A DNA stretch of 15,440 bases, taken from JAIYDJ01 sp038246975. Its GTDB lineage: Bacteria; Pseudomonadota; Alphaproteobacteria; Rhodobacterales; Rhodobacteraceae. The position numbers and the translations under genes were made by a program. Positions 1-7,813 of this stretch are shown here, in pieces. How positions within the stretch are numbered: the stretch's first letter is position 1; every line of letters starts with the position of its first letter. The notes under the pieces were generated by a model, which was not told the DNA's origin, made no database searches, and worked only from the letters and a program-made list of their open reading frames with translations. The stretch is from contig JBBRVJ010000085.1 of assembly GCA_038246975.1 (NCBI GenBank), positions 1 to 15,440 of the forward strand. Direction: 5' to 3'.

Positions 1-1311
1 ATGGACGCCCATATCCACTTCATCACCCCGCATCAGGCCGAAGATGCCCTGCATTCCGGCATCACCACCATGCTGGGCGGTGGCACGGGCCCCGCACATG
101 GCACGCTCGCCACCACGTGCACCCCCGGCCCGTGGCATATCGCGCGGATGTTGCAGGCGCTGGACGCCATCCCGATGAACTTCGGCCTGTCAGGCAAGGG
201 CAACGCCAGCCAACCCGCCGCCCTGGTCGAAATGGTCAATGCCGGGGCTTGCGCGTTGAAACTGCACGAAGATTGGGGCACCACCCCCGCCGCCATCGAC
301 TGTTGCCTGTCGGTGGCCGACGACATGGACGTGCAGGTGATGATCCACACCGACACGCTGAACGAAAGCGGCTTCGTCGAGAATACTTTGGCGGCCATCA
401 AGGGCCGCACCATCCACGCCTTCCACACCGAAGGCGCAGGCGGCGGTCACGCGCCCGATATCCTCAAGGTCGTGGGCAGCGCCAACATCATCCCGTCGTC
501 CACCAACCCGACCATGCCCTACACGGTGAACACGGTCGAGGAACACCTCGACATGCTGATGGTCTGCCACCACCTCGACAAATCCATCCCCGAAGACGTC
601 GCCTTTGCCGAATCCCGCATCCGCCGCGAAACCATTGCCGCCGAGGATATCCTGCACGACATGGGCGCGCTTTCCATCCTGTCCTCGGACAGTCAGGCGA
701 TGGGCCGGGTGGGCGAGGTGATCATCCGCACCTGGCAAACCGCCCACAAGATGAAGGTCCAGCGCGGCAGGCTCCCCGAGGAAACCGGCCAGAACGACAA
801 CCTGCGCGTCCGCCGGTACGTCGCGAAATACACCATCAACCCGGCGATCACTCATGGGATCAGCCGCCATATAGGCTCGGTCGCGGAAGGCAAACGCGCC
901 GACCTCGTGCTGTGGAACCCGGCGTTCTTCGGGGCAAAAACCGAAATGGTTCTGATCGGCGGCATGATCGCCTGCGCGCAGATGGGCGACCCCAACGGCT
1001 CGATCCCCGTGCAGCCGATGTATTCGCGGCCCATGTTCGGCGCGCTGGGCCGGGCACGCGGCGCAACGATGGCGACCTTCGTCAGCCAGGCTGCCGCCGC
1101 CAACGGCATCGGCGCGCAACTGGGTCTGGAAAAATCCGTCCACGCCGTGCAAGGCACCCGAAACATCGGCAAGGCCGACATGATCCACAACGCCGCCCGC
1201 CCGCAGATCGACGTGAACCCCGAAACCTACGAGGTGCGCGCCGATGGCGAATTGCTGACCTGCGACCCGGCCACCGAACTGCCGCTGGCGCAACGCTACT
1301 TCCTGTTCTGA
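1..1311 (+). CDS. ureC: Urease alpha subunit UreC, 3' part (5' end outside window)
   Basis: This is the catalytic subunit of nickel urease, which hydrolyses urea to ammonia and carbamate in the cytoplasm. The window opens inside the gene: 436 residues are present of a family length near 570, and the first Met is the residue before the first metal-binding HxH, not a start. All active-site residues are visible: H4 and H6 (HIH), the lysine that is carbamylated, K87 (ALKLHED), H89, H116 (MIHTDTLNESG), H142 (FHTEGAGGGH), the flap C189/H190 (MVCHH) and D230 (SSDSQAMGR). A constant offset of 130 puts them on the Klebsiella numbering K217, H246, H272, H320 and D360. The protein ends in the usual QRYFLF. 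ureE, ureF and ureG follow on the same strand. Identity is very secure and the enzyme looks intact where visible. Confidence 0.98.
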   Translation: MDAHIHFITPHQAEDALHSGITTMLGGGTGPAHGTLATTCTPGPWHIARMLQALDAIPMNFGLSGKGNASQPAALVEMVNAGACALKLHEDWGTTPAAIDCCLSVADDMDVQVMIHTDTLNESGFVENTLAAIKGRTIHAFHTEGAGGGHAPDILKVVGSANIIPSSTNPTMPYTVNTVEEHLDMLMVCHHLDKSIPEDVAFAESRIRRETIAAEDILHDMGALSILSSDSQAMGRVGEVIIRTWQTAHKMKVQRGRLPEETGQNDNLRVRRYVAKYTINPAITHGISRHIGSVAEGKRADLVLWNPAFFGAKTEMVLIGGMIACAQMGDPNGSIPVQPMYSRPMFGALGRARGATMATFVSQAAAANGIGAQLGLEKSVHAVQGTRNIGKADMIHNAARPQIDVNPETYEVRADGELLTCDPATELPLAQRYFLF

Positions 1312-1393
1312 CGCCATTTGTCATGCACCGGGGAATTGCCGGGTCCCGTGCCTCCGTCTAATATGGCAGGATCGAACCGCCAAAGGATAACCC

Positions 1394-1834
1394 ATGCTGC
1401 CCGCCCGTCAGGTCCTGCGTCAGAACGCCCAGAACGCCACGGAAACCATCGTTCTGGCCTATGATGAACGCTTTCTGCGCCGCAAACGGCTGACCTGCGA
1501 AAGCGGGGCGAGCGTTATGGTCGATCTGCCCGAAACCGTCAGCCTGAACGACGGCGACGCCCTGCTGACCGATGATGGCCGCAAACTGGCGATCGTCGCG
1601 GCGGCAGAGCCGGTGGTGATCGTCAAGGGCAACCTCCCCCGCCTCGCCTGGCACATCGGCAATCGCCACACCCCCTGCGAGGTGACCGCGACACATCTGG
1701 TGATCCGCCGCGACCAAGTGCTGGAGGCGATGCTCAAAGGTCTCGGCGCCGAAATGGCCCTGACCATCGCCCCCTTCCGTCCCGAAGGCGGCGCGTATGG
1801 CCATGGCCGCACGCTTGGTCATTCGCATGACTGA
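1394..1834 (+). CDS. ureE: Urease accessory protein UreE (nickel metallochaperone)
   Basis: UreE delivers Ni(II) to the UreD-UreF-UreG-apo-urease complex. The protein is 146 residues, normal for short-tailed members. The family signature HIGNRH lies at residues 87-92 and should hold the bridging metal-binding histidine. The C-terminus has only three histidines (H137, H143, H145 in HGRTLGHSHD), far fewer than the His-rich tail of Klebsiella UreE, so bulk nickel storage is unlikely. An AAAGGA Shine-Dalgarno sequence about 8 nt upstream supports the ATG. There is an 82-nt gap after ureC with no clear promoter or terminator. The end overlaps ureF by 8 nt. Confidence 0.95.
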   Translation: MLPARQVLRQNAQNATETIVLAYDERFLRRKRLTCESGASVMVDLPETVSLNDGDALLTDDGRKLAIVAAAEPVVIVKGNLPRLAWHIGNRHTPCEVTATHLVIRRDQVLEAMLKGLGAEMALTIAPFRPEGGAYGHGRTLGHSHD

Positions 1835-2456
1835 CGCCACCGACCGCCTTCGCCTCGTACAATGGCTGTCCCCCGCCTTCCCCATCGGGGCCTTCGCCTA
1901 TTCCCAAGGGCTGGAAACCGCCATCACTGTCCGCGACGTCCACGACGCCACAACCTTGCAAGACTGGATCACGGCCATTCTGACACATGGATCAGGCCGC
2001 ACCGATGCCATTCTGCTGGCCCATGCGCGGGCAGGCGCGGACCTGACCGACCTTGCGCTGGCGCTTGCCCCGTCCGTCGAACGGGTGACCGAGATGACGG
2101 AACAGGGTCGTGCCTTCGGGCAGGCCATCACCGCCATCACAGGCGACGCGCAACCCGCCTTGCCCTATGCGCTGGCCGTCGGCCATGCGACCCGCGCCTT
2201 GCAGGTCGGCACCGCAGAGGTTCTTACCCTGTGGCTGCAAGGGCTGGCCGCGCAACTCGTGTCGGTCGGGGTGCGGTTCATTCCTCTGGGCCAGACGGCC
2301 GGGCAGGGGGTGCTGGCGCGTCTGGTACCCTTGATCACCGCCCTTGCCGCCCGCTATGCCACAGCCCCCCTGTCCGACATCGGCACAGCCACGATCCGCG
2401 CCGACCTCGCCTCGATGCAGCACGAAACCCTTGCCGTCAGGATTTACCGCACATGA
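1827..2456 (+). CDS. ureF: Urease accessory protein UreF
   Basis: UreF bridges UreD/urease and the UreG GTPase during insertion of nickel and CO2 into the active site. From the ATG chosen here the protein is 209 residues. It begins MTDATDRLRLVQWLSPAFPIGAF, followed by YSQGLE, the family's N-terminal signature, and it is largely helical. An in-frame ATG 30 nt upstream exists, but it lies deep inside ureE and adds a non-homologous leader, so the later start is preferred. That start overlaps the ureE stop by 8 nt. The stop overlaps the ureG start in an ATGA, so the accessory genes are probably translationally coupled. Confidence 0.94.
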   Translation: MTDATDRLRLVQWLSPAFPIGAFAYSQGLETAITVRDVHDATTLQDWITAILTHGSGRTDAILLAHARAGADLTDLALALAPSVERVTEMTEQGRAFGQAITAITGDAQPALPYALAVGHATRALQVGTAEVLTLWLQGLAAQLVSVGVRFIPLGQTAGQGVLARLVPLITALAARYATAPLSDIGTATIRADLASMQHETLAVRIYRT

Positions 2457-3127
2457 CCCATCCGAATGGTCCTCTCCGCGTCGGCATCGGTGGTCCGGTG
2501 GGTGCGGGCAAGACGACCCTGACCGAACACCTGTGCCGCGCGCTGGCGCATCGCTGTTCCATGGCCGTCATCACCAACGACATCTACACCCGCGAGGATG
2601 CCGACTACCTGACCCGCGCGCAGGTGCTGCCGTCCGACCGCATCCGGGGCGTCGAAACCGGCGGCTGCCCCCATACCGCCATCCGCGAGGACGCATCCAT
2701 CAACCTCGCCGCCGTGGCCGACCTGCGCGGGGCCTTCGACGACCTCGATCTGATCCTGATCGAAAGCGGCGGAGACAATCTTGCCGCGACCTTCAGCCCC
2801 GAACTGGCTGACCTTTCGATCTACGTCATCGACACCGCCGCTGGTCAGGACATTCCGCGCAAGAAAGGCCCCGGCCTGACCCGGTCAGACCTTCTGGTGG
2901 TGAACAAGACCGACCTTGCGCCCTATGTCGGCGTCGATCTTGCCATGCTCGAATCCGATACCAAAGCCGCACGAGGTGCCCGCCCCTATGTCATGGCCCG
3001 CCTGCGCTTCGGGCATGGCATCGCAGAGATCGTCAGTTTTCTGGAACGCGACGGCGGCCTGACCCTGCGCCATGTCGCGCAAGGCGTGTCCGAAATCGCG
3101 CCGCTACACGAAGATTCCGCAGATTGA
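2453..3127 (+). CDS. ureG: Urease accessory GTPase UreG
   Basis: UreG is a SIMIBI-class GTPase whose GTP-driven dimerisation carries nickel to apo-urease. The protein is 224 residues, slightly longer than the usual ~205 because of its C-terminus. Visible motifs are the P-loop GPVGAGKT at 14-21, the nickel-binding CPH at 72-74 within GVETGGCPHTAIRED, ESGGDN at 104-109, and the guanine-specificity motif NKTD at 151-154. All key residues are present. Its ATG shares an ATGA with the ureF stop. It is the last urease gene on this strand; the next gene, pxpC, converges on it 53 nt away. No ureD, ureA or ureB is in the window; they presumably lie upstream. Confidence 0.97.
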   Translation: MTHPNGPLRVGIGGPVGAGKTTLTEHLCRALAHRCSMAVITNDIYTREDADYLTRAQVLPSDRIRGVETGGCPHTAIREDASINLAAVADLRGAFDDLDLILIESGGDNLAATFSPELADLSIYVIDTAAGQDIPRKKGPGLTRSDLLVVNKTDLAPYVGVDLAMLESDTKAARGARPYVMARLRFGHGIAEIVSFLERDGGLTLRHVAQGVSEIAPLHEDSAD

Positions 3128-3180
3128 CGGTCCGTCTTGCGGCCTGACAGACTGCGTGGCGGTGTTGTGCTGACGTGCAA

Positions 3181-4122
3181 TCAGACTGCGGCAAGGGTGG
3201 CAAGGTAGCGGTCTATGGCAGTCCTCCGCTGCCTCGCAACGGCAATCGCCTGATCCGGACGGACCGCCTGAAACCTGATCCAGTCTTGCGGCCGCAACTG
3301 CACGAACCCGTCGAGATCGGAGTCCAGTATTGTGGCGATCTTCGGATAGCCCCCCGTGGTCTGGTGATCGGCCAGCAACACCGTCGCCACCCCGTCCCCC
3401 GCCACCTGCACCGACCCGCGCAAAACCGGCTCTGACGGCATGTTCAGCGGCGCATCGGGCGCAAGCGTCGGCCCCCGCAAACGGACCCCCATCCGGTCAT
3501 AAGCGTCGGTGATCTGGAACGGTTCGGTCAACAGCGTCTCCATCGCCCCGGCGTCAAAGTACCGCTCCTGCGGGCCCGGCACCATCCGGACCACCGGGCG
3601 GGGCCGCGCCCAGACCGGACAGGGGATCGGCGCAACTTTCCCCCCCGCATCGGCCCCCTGAACCTTGATCTGCGCCCCGGCCACCAGCCTGCCCCCGCCC
3701 AGATCGGACAGCGCATGGGTCGCCGAACTGCCCAACCACGCAGTCGCCGCCATCTGCCCCGCGAAGGCCAGATAGGTCCAACTGCCCCACGGACCGGGCA
3801 GGATCGCCAGCCGCTGTCCCGCGCGCACTACCCCCGTCATCCACGACCCGCCGCGCTGACCATCCACCGCCACCACAAACCCGCCGCCCGCCACCGCAAA
3901 CCGCACCGACCCCGCCACACAGTCCAGCGTCAGCCCCCCGACTGACACTTCGACCCCCGCCGCTTCCGCCGGATTGCCCAGCGCCACATTGGCAATCGCA
4001 AAAGCCACGCGGTCCATCGGCCCCGACGCAGGCACTCCGAACCGCATCATCCCGAACCGCCCGGCGTCCTGCACCGAAACCAGCGGCCCCACCCCGGCCG
4101 CCGTGAACACCGCGTCAGGCAT
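3181..4122 (-). CDS. pxpC: 5-oxoprolinase subunit PxpC (biotin-dependent carboxyltransferase-like domain)
   Basis: PxpC, with PxpA and PxpB, forms the prokaryotic ATP-dependent 5-oxoprolinase that opens pyroglutamate to glutamate. It belongs to the KipA / allophanate-hydrolase subunit 2 family. From ATG 4122 the protein is 313 residues. The N-terminal family signature (VSVQDAGRFG, then FGVPASGPMD) is at about residues 15-37 and the C-terminal LLADHQTTGGYPKI is at about 249-261. A longer reading from 4182 adds 20 unrelated residues inside pxpB and is rejected. The chosen ATG overlaps the pxpB stop by 8 nt. Older names such as urea amidolyase-related or KipA describe the same family. No biotin-carboxylase partner is nearby, so the oxoprolinase role is preferred. 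Confidence 0.9.
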   Translation of the reverse strand: MPDAVFTAAGVGPLVSVQDAGRFGMMRFGVPASGPMDRVAFAIANVALGNPAEAAGVEVSVGGLTLDCVAGSVRFAVAGGGFVVAVDGQRGGSWMTGVVRAGQRLAILPGPWGSWTYLAFAGQMAATAWLGSSATHALSDLGGGRLVAGAQIKVQGADAGGKVAPIPCPVWARPRPVVRMVPGPQERYFDAGAMETLLTEPFQITDAYDRMGVRLRGPTLAPDAPLNMPSEPVLRGSVQVAGDGVATVLLADHQTTGGYPKIATILDSDLDGFVQLRPQDWIRFQAVRPDQAIAVARQRRTAIDRYLATLAAV

Positions 4123-4795
4123 CGCCGCACCGGTCGAACTCTGCGCGACTGATGCGCCTGAACCGTATCGCATCGCCCACATCGAACAGGAACGGACGGT
4201 CGGCAGCGCCGGTCAGCACCTTTGCAGGCGACCGCCCCAGAACCCACCATCCGGTCGGCATCGTCAGCGTGGTGACCAGACATTGCGCCCCCGCCACGAT
4301 CACGCTGCCCGCTGCCACCCCCCGCACCGCCGCCGCTTTGCGCGGCAGGTGGATCGCGGCGGGAACCCCGCTCAGATAGGCATAACCGGGGGCGAAGCCG
4401 TACATCGCCACGCGGTAATCCCCTGCCAGATGCGTGGCGGTCACCGCCTCGCCCGTCTGCCCGGTCAACACGGCCACCTGATCCAGATCACGGGCCAGAT
4501 CGCCGTCATAGCACACCAGAACCTCGTGAAGCCGCCCCTCGACCGGGTCGCCATGCTCTGCGGCCAGCAAAGCCCGCAACGCCGCCTCGGCCAGCCGGTG
4601 ATCGGTGACCAGCGGATCGAAATCGACCAGAAGGCTGACGTAAGCCGGTACCGATTCCGCAAACCCGGTAAACGGATGCGCGGCCAGCGCCCGATCCAGA
4701 CGCAAAACGGACCGATGCGCGCTGTCGGAGAATACCTCGGAAAACTCGACCAGCAGCGCATGGTCGGCCACGGCGCGGAACCGGGGAAAGCCCAT
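4115..4795 (-). CDS. pxpB: 5-oxoprolinase subunit PxpB (KipI / allophanate hydrolase subunit 1 family)
   Basis: This is the second subunit of the 5-oxoprolinase complex, of the KipI family. From the ATG at 4795 the protein is 226 residues. It carries YGFAPGYAYLSGVP at about residues 132-145 (family consensus F-x-P-G-F-x-Y-L) and the downstream AAGSVIVAGAQ and GWWVLGRSP at about 161-190. The start leaves one base after the pxpA stop. An 8-residue N-terminal extension from 4819 would lie inside pxpA and is not supported. The three-gene order pxpA-pxpB-pxpC is the usual one and indicates a single transcript. Confidence 0.9.
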   Translation of the reverse strand: MGFPRFRAVADHALLVEFSEVFSDSAHRSVLRLDRALAAHPFTGFAESVPAYVSLLVDFDPLVTDHRLAEAALRALLAAEHGDPVEGRLHEVLVCYDGDLARDLDQVAVLTGQTGEAVTATHLAGDYRVAMYGFAPGYAYLSGVPAAIHLPRKAAAVRGVAAGSVIVAGAQCLVTTLTMPTGWWVLGRSPAKVLTGAADRPFLFDVGDAIRFRRISRAEFDRCGDA

Positions 4796-4796
4796 C

Positions 4797-5555
4797 TCAG
4801 CCCGCCAGAAACGGCGCAAGCGTCACGCCCGCCGCCATCAGCCCCACCCGAACCGCGCCCGCCATCGCCACCGCTCCGGGGTTGTCGCCATGCACGCAGA
4901 CCGACTGCGCCGCCAGCGCAACAGGGTCGCCGTCCACCACCGGCATCCGCCCGGTTTCCACGAACGCCACCAACCGCGCCACCGCCTGCGCCGGATCGTG
5001 CAGCATCGCCCCCGTCTGCCCGCGCGGCACCAGCCGCCCCGTCGCCAGATAGCCGCGGTCGGCGTAAATCTCGGAAAACACCACCCTTCCCGCGGTCTTG
5101 GCGGCAACTTCCAGCGCCGTGCCCGAAATCGCCAGAACCGCCAGCCCTGCAGGCACCGCCCGCACAATCGCACCCGCGACCGCCGCATCGTCGGCGGCCA
5201 GATTGGCCAGTGCGCCATGCGGCTTGACATAGCGGACCGCGACCCCGGCCAGCGCGGCCACTCCGATCAACGCCCCGACCTGTGCGGCGACCATCCGCCC
5301 GATCTCGTCCGGTGTCATCGGCACCACCCGACGGCCAAACGCCATCGGATCGGCATAGCCGGGATGCGCGCCTACTGTCACGCCCCGCTCCCGCGCCAGA
5401 ACCAGGGTCCGAAACATCGTGTCGGGGTCGCCCGCATGACCGCCACAGGCAATGTTGGCGCTGGTGACCAGCCCCAGCAGCGCCGCATCGTCGCCCATGA
5501 CCCAAGGGCCGAACCCCTCGCCCAGATCAGAGTTCAGGTCGATGACAAGGCCCAT
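4797..5555 (-). CDS. pxpA: 5-oxoprolinase subunit PxpA (LamB/YcsF family)
   Basis: PxpA is the YcsF-family subunit of 5-oxoprolinase, with a polysaccharide-deacetylase-like barrel fold. The start at 5555 gives 252 residues, the usual family length, beginning MGLVIDLNSDLGEGFG. Conserved blocks are DLNSDLGEGFG (6-16), ANIACGGHAGD (33-43), GAHPGYAD (62-69) and KPHGAL (111-116), plus CVHGDNP near the C-terminus. A purine-rich AGAGG/GGCGGG stretch just upstream can serve as the ribosome-binding site. The reading from 5630 adds 25 residues lacking homology and running back into mtlK. The gene starts 49 nt after mtlK on the same strand with no obvious terminator, so it may be expressed with the polyol operon. 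Confidence 0.92.
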   Translation of the reverse strand: MGLVIDLNSDLGEGFGPWVMGDDAALLGLVTSANIACGGHAGDPDTMFRTLVLARERGVTVGAHPGYADPMAFGRRVVPMTPDEIGRMVAAQVGALIGVAALAGVAVRYVKPHGALANLAADDAAVAGAIVRAVPAGLAVLAISGTALEVAAKTAGRVVFSEIYADRGYLATGRLVPRGQTGAMLHDPAQAVARLVAFVETGRMPVVDGDPVALAAQSVCVHGDNPGAVAMAGAVRVGLMAAGVTLAPFLAG

Positions 5556-5604
5556 CCCGCCCACCTCTGCGTCCGGCAACCGCTGCCAACGCGTGGGCCG
5601 AGTG

Positions 5605-7041
5605 TTACGCCGAAGCCAGATACCGTGCAATCACCGCAACCGACCCTTCGGCCCAAACCGCCCGCAACGCGCCGTCAAACCCGGCGGCAAAGCCTGCATT
5701 CCCGCCCAGATCGCCGTAAACCGACCGCAACTCCAGCCACACCGCGGGGGTATCTTTTGCGCGGGCTGCGTGTTCCATCAACCGACCCCAATTCGGGTCG
5801 TTCGCCGCAATCTCTGCCCCGGTTTCGGACCGGCCAAAGCAATAGCGGCACCACAGCGCCGACAGCAGCGTCAATCCCTCGACCGACCGCCCCGCCGCCA
5901 GCCCGTCGCGGATCGAAGGCACGATGAATTTCGGCTGACGGTTCGATCCGTCAAGGCACAAGCGGCGGATCGTGTCGGCCACCTCGGGGTTGCTGAACCG
6001 ATCCACGACCTGCGCCATGTAGTCGTGCAGCACAACCCCCGGCACGGGCGGCACGATCGGCACCACCTCGCGCGTCAGGACCGCGTCAAGGAAGGACCTG
6101 ATCTGCGGATCAGCCATCGCATCATGAACAAACGCGATGTCCCGCAGCCCGCCCGGATAGGCGATGATCGCGTGACCGCCGTTCAGGATGCGGATCTTCA
6201 TCGACTCGAACGCATGCACATGATCGGTGAAGGTCACGCCGACTTTTTCCAGCGCCGGACGGCCTGCCGGAAAGTGATCCTTCAGCACCCATTGCCGGAA
6301 CGGTTCGCAAGTGACAGGCACCGGATCGTCCAGCCCGAACCTGGCGGCAATTGCCCGTTCATGCGGCCCGGTGGCCGGAGTGATCCGGTCCACCATCCCG
6401 TTGGGAAAGGCAACCTCGGCCATCACCCAATCGGCTAGCGCCGGGTCAGACAACCGCGCCAGACCCGCCATCGCCGCCCGTGTCACATGACCATTGCCCG
6501 GAATGTTGTCGCAACTCATCACCGTGAACGGCCCCACCCCCGCCGCCCGCCGCAACCGAAGCGCCGCCAGTATCGCGCCGAACGCCGTCGCCGGATGATC
6601 GGGATTGTTCGCATCGGCCAGAATATCGGCTGCCCCCGCATCGAATTCGCCCGTCGCGGGGTCGATGTAATAGCCGCCTTCGGTCACCGTCAGGCTGACG
6701 ATCCGGATCGCCGGATCGGCCATCGCCGCGATCAGGCTGGCGTTGTCGGGCTCTACCGCCACAAACCCGGTCATCGCCCCAATGCGCCTTGCGCGGTGGC
6801 CCGAAGGGTCCAACTCGATCACCGTCGAAAGACAATCCTGCGCCAGCAACGCCTCGCGCATCCGCGCATCCCCCGCCCGAACCCCTGCGCCCAGAATGGC
6901 CCAGTCATGGTCAAGCCCCAGCGCAAACAGATCGTCCAGATAGACCGCCATATGCGCGCGGTGAAAGTTGCCCAGACCGATATGAACGATTCCGGGGGTC
7001 AGGGTGCTGCGGTCATAGCCCGGCATTGCGACATGTTCCAT
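5605..7041 (-). CDS. mtlK: Mannitol 2-dehydrogenase MtlK (polyol-specific long-chain dehydrogenase)
   Basis: MtlK oxidises D-mannitol to D-fructose with NAD (and often D-arabitol to xylulose) in the cytoplasm. From the ATG at 7041 it is 478 residues, matching the ~477 residues of the characterised Rhodobacter sphaeroides enzyme as I recall it. The N-terminal nucleotide-binding region has HIGLGNFHRAH at about 20-30. The catalytic signature of this zinc-independent family, MKIRILNGGH, supplies K282, N287 and H290. The start leaves one base after the smoS stop, so coupling is likely; the longer reading from 7074 adds 11 residues inside smoS. The gene looks intact. It is followed by pxpA rather than the fructokinase (mtlZ) I recall following it in R. 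sphaeroides. Confidence 0.94.
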   Translation of the reverse strand: MEHVAMPGYDRSTLTPGIVHIGLGNFHRAHMAVYLDDLFALGLDHDWAILGAGVRAGDARMREALLAQDCLSTVIELDPSGHRARRIGAMTGFVAVEPDNASLIAAMADPAIRIVSLTVTEGGYYIDPATGEFDAGAADILADANNPDHPATAFGAILAALRLRRAAGVGPFTVMSCDNIPGNGHVTRAAMAGLARLSDPALADWVMAEVAFPNGMVDRITPATGPHERAIAARFGLDDPVPVTCEPFRQWVLKDHFPAGRPALEKVGVTFTDHVHAFESMKIRILNGGHAIIAYPGGLRDIAFVHDAMADPQIRSFLDAVLTREVVPIVPPVPGVVLHDYMAQVVDRFSNPEVADTIRRLCLDGSNRQPKFIVPSIRDGLAAGRSVEGLTLLSALWCRYCFGRSETGAEIAANDPNWGRLMEHAARAKDTPAVWLELRSVYGDLGGNAGFAAGFDGALRAVWAEGSVAVIARYLASA

Positions 7042-7042
7042 C

Positions 7043-7813
7043 TCAGGCCAACCAATTCCCGCCATCGACGCCAAAGGTCTGCGCCACTACATAATCTGCC
7101 TCGGACGTGGCAAGAAAGATCGCCATCCCGGTCAGGTCCGCCGCCGTGCCCATCCGCCCGAACGGCACCGCCGCACCAACGATCCGCTTTTTCTCGCCGG
7201 GCGCGCGGCCCTCATGTTTGGCAAACAATGCATCCACCCCGTCCCAATGTTCGCCGTCCACCACACCGGGGGCAATCGCGTTCACGTTGATGCCGTGGGC
7301 GATCAGGCTCAGCCCCGCCGATTGCGTCAGGCTGATGACCGCCGCCTTGGTCGCACAATAAACCGCCACCAGCGATTCCCCGCGCCGCCCGGCCTGTGAG
7401 GCCATATTGATGATGCGGCCACCCTGACCTTGCGCAATCATCTGCCGCGCCGCCGCCTGCAGGCAGAACAGCGTGCCCGCGACGTTGACCGCAAACAGCC
7501 TGTCATAGGTCGCGCGGGTGATATCCACCACCGGCCCCGCATCGAACAGGGCGGCGTTGTTGATCAGAATGTCCAGCCGTCCCATCGCGGCGACAGCCTG
7601 CGCAAAGCCAGCGTCGATGCTGTCCTGCCTTGTCACATCCATCTGCACGGCAAAGGCCCCACGCCCCAGCGCCGCCACCGCCGCATCAAGGGCTGCACCA
7701 TTAACATCGGCCAAAGCGACCTGTGCCCCTTCGGCCAGATAGGCCTTGGCAAACTCGTACCCGATGCCGCGCGCCGCTCCGGTGATCAGCGCCGATTTTC
7801 CTGCCAGTCTCAT
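7043..7813 (-). CDS. smoS: Sorbitol dehydrogenase SmoS (short-chain dehydrogenase)
   Basis: SmoS is an NAD-dependent SDR that oxidises D-glucitol (sorbitol) to D-fructose and often galactitol to tagatose. The protein is 256 residues, the length of the R. sphaeroides enzyme. It has the cofactor motif TGAARGIG (11-18), the NNAA motif (85-88), N110, and the catalytic S139, Y152 and K156 (YCATK). The region AIAPGVVDGEHWDGVDA and the C-terminal VDGGNW are strongly characteristic of this sorbitol dehydrogenase clade rather than of generic SDRs. The ATG overlaps the smoK stop in an ATGA. It looks functional, although the transporter upstream is broken. Confidence 0.95.
   Translation of the reverse strand: MRLAGKSALITGAARGIGYEFAKAYLAEGAQVALADVNGAALDAAVAALGRGAFAVQMDVTRQDSIDAGFAQAVAAMGRLDILINNAALFDAGPVVDITRATYDRLFAVNVAGTLFCLQAAARQMIAQGQGGRIINMASQAGRRGESLVAVYCATKAAVISLTQSAGLSLIAHGINVNAIAPGVVDGEHWDGVDALFAKHEGRAPGEKKRIVGAAVPFGRMGTAADLTGMAIFLATSEADYVVAQTFGVDGGNWLA

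Noticed and set aside
1..3. ATG at the first base as the start of ureC
   Set aside because: It is the internal Met just before the metal-binding HIH; about 130 N-terminal residues of UreC lie outside the window.
1862..2452. Long ORF upstream of and in frame with ureG, looking like a fusion
   Set aside because: It is the wrong frame of ureF and is rich in Arg, Pro and Gly. ureG starts at the ATGA overlap at 2453.
3974..5927. Long plus-strand ORFs opposite pxpCBA and mtlK
   Set aside because: Arg/Pro/His-rich translations with no motifs, explained by high GC at third codon positions opposite well-supported genes.
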